This document shows, in pieces, positions 6,425 to 10,115 of a stretch of 10,115 bases of DNA (position 1 is its first letter; the number at the start of each line of letters is the position of its first letter). The translations under genes and the position numbers were made by a program. This stretch comes from UBA1038 sp964480995 (GTDB lineage: Bacteria; Bacillota; Clostridia; Christensenellales; Aristaeellaceae): assembly GCA_964480995.1 (NCBI GenBank), contig CAYZRZ010000081.1:1-10115 (forward strand). The letters are read 5' to 3'. The notes under the pieces are model-generated. The model worked only from the letters and a program-made list of their open reading frames with translations. It did not search any database and had not been told where the DNA came from.

Positions 6425-7507
6425 TCATTGAAACGGGAAGCTGATTTTCCTTCCCTCTTTGTGCGATCTGTAAATGCCCTGGAACAATTCGACCGCCCGG
6501 CGGCCGTCTTCAAGCGTCACAAGGGGCGCGCGGCCTTCCCTGATCGCGCGGGCGAAATCTTCCAGCTGCAGCTTGAAATAGTGCACATCGTCCGCCGCCA
6601 GGAAGGCCTGTCTGTCCTCTTCCCGGAACCGGGGCAAAAGATCTTCCTCTCCCGGCACCGTCCACAGGTCGTTGACGGGCGGCTCGCCGGCACCCGATAC
6701 CCCCGCGATGAACATCGCCCCGCCGTCCGTCTGCACGCCGACGGAGGCTCCGTTGTAGCCATGCACCCGCACGTTGCCGAAAAGCGCGGGGTTCTGGCAG
6801 TTGGATACGCAGATGCTGCCGATGGCCCCCGACTTGAAGCGGATGACCGCCGCCGCGGTATCGTCTACCTCCAGCTCCGGGTGGCTGAGGGTATCCCAGA
6901 TGCCAAAGAGGCTGTCGACCTCCCCCATATACCACAGCAGCAGATCCAGCTGATGCACCGCCTGGTTGACCAGCACGCCGCCGCCCTCCATCGCCCAGCT
7001 GCCGCGCCAGGGATCGGACCGGTAATAGTCCATGCTTCGCCAGCCCAGCATGTTGACGGTGCCCAGAATGGGCTTTCCGATCTTCCCCTCATCGATCGCC
7101 CGCTTGACACGGACCGCAGGCTCAAAAAACCTGCGCTGGCTGACCGTCGCGCCCGTGACGCCCGCTTCCTTTACAGCCGCGATGATGGCGTCGCAATCTT
7201 CGAGCGACACGGCCAGCGGTTTTTCCACGATGATGTGGACGCCCAATTTGGCCAGCGCCGAGGCCAGGCCAGCGTGGTTCATGTGCGGTGTACAGATAGA
7301 GGCGGCCTGCACGCCGCATTCCCGCACCATGCGTTCCAGGTCATCATAGGGGCGGATGCCGTAGCCCCCGGCAAACTGTTCGGCGCGGGGCAGCGCGCGG
7401 TTCCAGCAGGCGACCATCTCGCAGCCCTCAACCTGCCGCCAGGCCCTCGCGTGAAAATGACCCACCTTGCCGCAGCCGATAACGGCTGTCTTCAGCGCAT
7501 TGCTCAC
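6425..7507 (-). CDS. Gfo/Idh/MocA family NAD(P)-dependent oxidoreductase
   Basis: A 360-aa dehydrogenase of the glucose-fructose oxidoreductase/inositol dehydrogenase superfamily, oxidising a hydroxyl group of a sugar, cyclitol or derivative. The N-terminal Rossmann fold has VIGCGKVGHFHA (GCGKVG 11-16), the conserved EKPLA (95-99, lysine 96 catalytic in the family), and the C-terminal domain carries EGGGVLVNQAVHQLDLLLW with H185 and D188, the usual substrate-site residues. It starts with GTG at 7507 in a GTGA overlap with the dehydrogenase gene upstream; GGAGGTG lies about six bases before it. The exact substrate cannot be read from the sequence. The pairing with an MDR dehydrogenase and an ABC sugar permease suggests a sugar or polyol oxidation pathway. 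Confidence 0.95.
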   Translation of the reverse strand: MSNALKTAVIGCGKVGHFHARAWRQVEGCEMVACWNRALPRAEQFAGGYGIRPYDDLERMVRECGVQAASICTPHMNHAGLASALAKLGVHIIVEKPLAVSLEDCDAIIAAVKEAGVTGATVSQRRFFEPAVRVKRAIDEGKIGKPILGTVNMLGWRSMDYYRSDPWRGSWAMEGGGVLVNQAVHQLDLLLWYMGEVDSLFGIWDTLSHPELEVDDTAAAVIRFKSGAIGSICVSNCQNPALFGNVRVHGYNGASVGVQTDGGAMFIAGVSGAGEPPVNDLWTVPGEEDLLPRFREEDRQAFLAADDVHYFKLQLEDFARAIREGRAPLVTLEDGRRAVELFQGIYRSHKEGRKISFPFQ

Positions 7508-8541
7508 CGCGACACCTCCAGGGCGATCTTATAAAGCCCCGGTTCCCGGTCATAGACCCTGTTGATCCACTCTGCCCCCTCGCTCAGCGGCACCACCCTG
7601 CTCACCAGGGCTGCCGCGTCAATAGCCCCGGAGGCGATCAATTCAAGACACCTTGGATACTCGCCGGCCGAGGCGCAGCTGCCGTGGTAGGTCTGCTGCC
7701 GGGTGACGGCAATTTGCAAGGGAAATCCGACCTCCGGCGCGACATTGCCGATCAGCACGATGTGGGCATTCAGAGCGCCCGCCCTGGCGCAGAGATTGAC
7801 CGTGGCGGATATCCCCGTTGCGTCAAAGGCAAGGTCCACACCCTTTCCGCCGGTCATGTCCATGATTTGCCGCAGGGCATCGGGCTTTGCGCTGTTGATA
7901 GCCTCATCCGCGCCGCAGCGCAGCGCCATCTCCAGGCGGGCTTTATCGATATCGGCGGCGATCACGCGGCCCGCGCCCATGCTTTTGAGCACCTGAACAG
8001 TCAGCATGCCGATCGTGCCCACGCCGGCAACCAGCGCGTCGCAGCCTGACTTGAGGGGTGCCTGCAGGGCGGCATGGCAGGCGATGGACAATGGCTCCAC
8101 CATCGAAGCCTGCAAAAAACTGACCGCGTCGGGCAGCCGGTACAATATGCGCTCAGGCACGCAGACATATTCGGCGAAAGCGCCGTCCTGCCTGTACTCA
8201 GCGCAGGATACGCCCAGCACACGTCGATCGGCGCAGAGGTTCACATGGCCCGCCCGGCACATATCGCAAACGCCGCAGTATATGGTGGAATCAAAGGTGA
8301 CGCGATCTCCCGGCTTCCATCCTTTGACCCCCTCGCCGACCATGTCTATCACGCCCGAGGCCTCATGCCCCATGATCACCGGCGGCCTTCTGCGGCCTGT
8401 TGACCCGTCAATGCCATGCACATCGCTGCCGCAGACGGCGCATACGCGGATCTGCACCCGCGCCTCGCCGGGCCCGGGGACCGGCGTTTCGACATCCTGA
8501 TAGGAGAATTCCCTGAGCCCTGTCAGTACCAACGCTTTCAT
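7504..8541 (-). CDS. Zinc-dependent alcohol/polyol dehydrogenase (MDR superfamily)
   Basis: A 345-aa medium-chain dehydrogenase resembling sorbitol, galactitol-phosphate and threonine dehydrogenases. Catalytic zinc residues are visible as C37 (VCGSD), H59-E60 (GHEASG) and E149 (VEP). The structural zinc site has four cysteines, C89, C92, C95 and C103, all present. The nucleotide-binding loop is GVGTIG (173-178), followed by the acidic AADID at the end of the second strand, consistent with NAD preference. The start ATG at 8541 has GAGG eight bases upstream. It overlaps the next oxidoreductase gene by GTGA, so the two are one translational unit. The gene upstream is only a stub of a sugar permease, so this operon has probably lost its original promoter. 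Substrate unknown; a polyol or sugar alcohol is likely. Confidence 0.95.
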   Translation of the reverse strand: MKALVLTGLREFSYQDVETPVPGPGEARVQIRVCAVCGSDVHGIDGSTGRRRPPVIMGHEASGVIDMVGEGVKGWKPGDRVTFDSTIYCGVCDMCRAGHVNLCADRRVLGVSCAEYRQDGAFAEYVCVPERILYRLPDAVSFLQASMVEPLSIACHAALQAPLKSGCDALVAGVGTIGMLTVQVLKSMGAGRVIAADIDKARLEMALRCGADEAINSAKPDALRQIMDMTGGKGVDLAFDATGISATVNLCARAGALNAHIVLIGNVAPEVGFPLQIAVTRQQTYHGSCASAGEYPRCLELIASGAIDAAALVSRVVPLSEGAEWINRVYDREPGLYKIALEVSR

Positions 8542-8569
8542 TAATTATGCCTCGCTTTCCATTGACAGG

Positions 8570-8683
8570 TTAGCCTTTGACCGCGCCCGCGGTCAAGCCC
8601 CCGACGATGTATTTTTGCAAAAAGACGGACATCACCAAAATAGGCACCGTGATGACCACAGAGAGTCCATCAGTTTGCAATAG
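8570..8683 (-). pseudogene. C-terminal stub of a MalG-type carbohydrate ABC transporter permease
   Basis: A short frame open from just after the TGA at 8684-8686 to TAA at 8570 ends in VITVPILVMSVFLQKYIV then GGLTAGAVKG-stop. This is the last membrane helix and typical C-terminal tail of sugar ABC permeases (binding-protein-dependent, MalG type), which are normally about 270-300 aa. Only the final 28 or so residues are recognisable; upstream the frame becomes LLQTDGLS and hits a stop, and base composition changes to AT-rich. It lies 28 bases before the dehydrogenase gene in the same direction, as expected for the last transporter gene of a sugar operon. There is no start codon or ribosome site, so it is not expressed as a protein. 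Confidence 0.85.
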
Positions 8684-8759
8684 TCAGTTTTTGCAGCTCT
8701 ATACACTTGATATTGAATCCACTCCGGTTCTTTATCTCATTCCGTACATAATGCAGATA

Positions 8760-9290
8760 TCACTTAAACAAGAACCCCAAAGCTCTCATCATATGATATA
8801 AATTACTGCAATTAACGTTGAATTGATCAGCTACATCAGGAATCTTTGGATGATTGCACACATTAGTCCCAAGTCCGCTATTAAAAATCTCAAAAGATAC
8901 AAGCGTATAGCCTTTAGCCATTGCCGCGGCAACAAGCCAAGCATCAGCTCGAGAATTGTCAGCCCATTCTTGCAAGGCTTTTTCACTGTATAATTTTAAC
9001 CCAGATGGGGATACTCCGCATTGAATATGATGCAAGACTTCTCCGTAAGCATTAAGCACATCAGGTGTTCTATGATCAATTTTAGCAAACGACAAATCCC
9101 TTAGCCACTCACTCAAACTATCATTTCCTTTGATAACTTCATCAAATACTTTCTGCAAAACAGCTATGTTTCCGCTCTCAATGTTATCTCTCAAAAAATC
9201 CCAGAACGAAGGTGCAAAATCGAATGGATAAAATGTCTTATATGGTGTTATAAATGTATTGGTATCAACCAAAAATAATTCATTACTCAC
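8760..9290 (-). CDS. DUF4411 family protein, PIN-like domain (putative toxin ribonuclease)
   Basis: A 176-aa protein beginning MSNELFLVDTNTFITPYK, with the PIN-type first acidic residue D9 in LVDTNTFI, an acidic E51 in VFDEVIKG, D116 in SRADAWLVAAAMA, and a final IPDVADQFNVNC plus MMRALGF segment. This order of motifs fits DUF4411, a PIN-like family often found beside XRE-ImmA/IrrE (COG2856) proteins and predicted to be a toxin cutting RNA; activity has not been shown for this protein. It starts with GTG at 9290 in a GTGA overlap with the metallopeptidase gene; AAGGTG lies about seven bases upstream. Tight coupling and AT-rich codons match its partner. The stop is TGA at 8760, with no terminator after it, so transcripts may run into the permease stub and the dehydrogenase operon. 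Confidence 0.85.
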   Translation of the reverse strand: MSNELFLVDTNTFITPYKTFYPFDFAPSFWDFLRDNIESGNIAVLQKVFDEVIKGNDSLSEWLRDLSFAKIDHRTPDVLNAYGEVLHHIQCGVSPSGLKLYSEKALQEWADNSRADAWLVAAAMAKGYTLVSFEIFNSGLGTNVCNHPKIPDVADQFNVNCSNLYHMMRALGFLFK

Positions 9291-10115
9291 TTCCTTTCAC
9301 CTTGAACTTCGCGAACCACCCCGTCAAACGTGGTTCTATTGGTATTCGTCAAACGGAAGGCTTCAGTATGTAAAGTCTTTCCCTCTTGTATGCTAGTATT
9401 TAAAGAGATCAAGAATTTTTTATCAATCCTAGTCGACTGAGTCTTATAGTAGTCACCACCGCTACTAACAGGTTTTCTGCTTATAACTGCTTGAGATATA
9501 AAACGATAATAGATATCTTTTGTAATAAAACCGCTATCAAGCGCTCTTCTTGCGATCACCGATTGACTACACTTAAAATACCCTGCAACACTTCGTATAT
9601 TCTCTTCTATCTCATGAGTTTTATAAGTTTTTTTCCATAATTTTACAAACATTTCGATAGGGACTAGTATTTCAGCAGCTACTGCATTACAAACAACTTC
9701 ATGAGGATTAATATAGTTTTCGTCGTTGATTCCAGCGTTAAATAGGCTGCTTGTTCCAAGTCCAATATGTACAAACTCATGTAAGAGAGAAAAAAGCATA
9801 GCAGCTTTTGCATCAGCTGAATTAATGAAAATCAAAGGCGCATATTCATCAATGAGTGTAAAGGCACGAAACTCATCAACCCTCAATGCTCTATGAGTGT
9901 TAGAGCCAACAATGCCATTCATCATTACAATAACACCAGCATTGCTTATAGCCTGCCGGATATACTTGAACGATTCCTCAACGGATTTGCTTTGCTCGAA
10001 CCATGCAATGAATAATGAAAGTACCTTTCTTACGGCGTATGATATACTCATTACATCATCATTAGCGTGAAAACTCGAAGTGTCGACTATTAAATGAGCA
10101 CACAGTAAACAAGCG
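9287..10115 (-). CDS. ImmA/IrrE family metallo-endopeptidase (COG2856), 5' end cut by window edge
   Basis: Zinc peptidase-like protein that in related pairs acts as antitoxin or regulator. The frame is open to the window edge: 21 more codons without a stop precede the ATG at 10051, and that ATG has no Shine-Dalgarno site, so the true start lies beyond 10115. Counting from that ATG, GIVGSNTHRALRVDEFRAF (46-64), the zinc motif HEFVH (91-95) and CNAVAAEILVP (121-131, E127 the likely third ligand) are intact. The C-terminal GGDYYKTQ region matches the long form of the family that accompanies DUF4411. Such proteins are normally 350-400 aa with an N-terminal XRE-type helix-turn-helix, which is expected just outside the window. 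It is followed by the DUF4411 gene with a GTGA overlap, as in a toxin-antitoxin operon. Confidence 0.88.
   Translation of the reverse strand, partial: ACLLCAHLIVDTSSFHANDDVMSISYAVRKVLSLFIAWFEQSKSVEESFKYIRQAISNAGVIVMMNGIVGSNTHRALRVDEFRAFTLIDEYAPLIFINSADAKAAMLFSLLHEFVHIGLGTSSLFNAGINDENYINPHEVVCNAVAAEILVPIEMFVKLWKKTYKTHEIEENIRSVAGYFKCSQSVIARRALDSGFITKDIYYRFISQAVISRKPVSSGGDYYKTQSTRIDKKFLISLNTSIQEGKTLHTEAFRLTNTNRTTFDGVVREVQGERK

Larger units (their letters stand above)
8684..10115. other. AT-rich, probably acquired accessory block
   Basis: From about 8684 to the window end the sequence is visibly AT-rich, with codons such as AAA, ATA, TTA and TTT, against the GC-rich chromosome to the left. The switch coincides with the break in the MalG-type permease. 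The block holds the DUF4411 and ImmA/IrrE-type genes. The 76 bases from 8684 to 8759, after the DUF4411 stop, hold no gene, no hairpin terminator and no convincing promoter. TTTTTGCA occurs at 8688-8695 and again inside the permease stub at 8612-8619, a possible but weak direct repeat. No integrase, transposase, tRNA or long terminal repeat is seen; the other border is outside the window. Confidence 0.65.

Noticed and set aside
6428..7534. Long plus-strand frame (368 codons) opposite the Gfo/Idh/MocA gene
   Set aside because: Antisense shadow with no recognisable domain; the minus-strand product is unmistakable.
8612..8695. Repeated TTTTTGCA as an attachment site of the AT-rich block
   Set aside because: Eight bases, low complexity, both copies on the same side of the border and one within permease coding sequence; no recombinase gene is visible.
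9287..10051. ATG at 10051 as the true start of the metallopeptidase gene
   Set aside because: No ribosome site precedes it, the frame stays open to the window edge, and the family normally has an additional N-terminal domain.

Overview
The window is bacterial. Gene content and order (rpmE, a DUF1385 membrane protein, prmC and prfA head to tail) together with strong Shine-Dalgarno sites point to a Firmicute of the class Clostridia, with a GC-rich chromosome (by eye well above 50% GC from base 1 to about 8,680). Genus cannot be set from this sequence. Almost everything reads on the minus strand; the only plus-strand gene is a DsbA/FrnE-like oxidoreductase. No tRNA, rRNA, CRISPR array or insertion sequence was seen.

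Layout from right to left, which is the direction of transcription. (1) 10115-8684: an AT-rich block with codon use unlike the rest, holding a zinc metallopeptidase of the ImmA/IrrE (COG2856) type, cut by the window edge, overlapping a PIN-like DUF4411 gene. This looks like a toxin-antitoxin-type accessory module. (2) 8683-8570: the last ~28 codons of a MalG-type sugar ABC transporter permease whose upstream part has been replaced by the AT-rich block. (3) 8541-5502: a zinc-dependent polyol-type dehydrogenase, a Gfo/Idh/MocA oxidoreductase and a PPK2-family polyphosphate kinase. The first two are coupled by a GTGA overlap, and together with the permease stub they look like the tail of a sugar or polyol utilisation operon. 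(4) 4754-5401 (+): the FrnE-like protein, separated from ppk2 by a bidirectional terminator. (5) 4514-3300: a K+ uptake locus, trkA then trkH, in visible decay. TrkA lacks most of its C-terminal RCK_C domain and trkH stops being recognisable after about 38 codons, at a CGCATT-heptamer repeat. (6) 3276-1: the housekeeping translation cluster. A promoter with an extended -10 drives rpmE, then DUF1385, prmC (GTGA overlap) and prfA (14-nt overlap, 3' end outside the window). PrmC methylates the GGQ glutamine of the release factor encoded right after it.

The most informative points are the two rearrangement scars (trkA/trkH and the malG stub), the accessory ImmA/IrrE-DUF4411 pair whose transcription would run into the orphaned sugar genes, and a large dyad that overlaps the rpmE promoter and leader.
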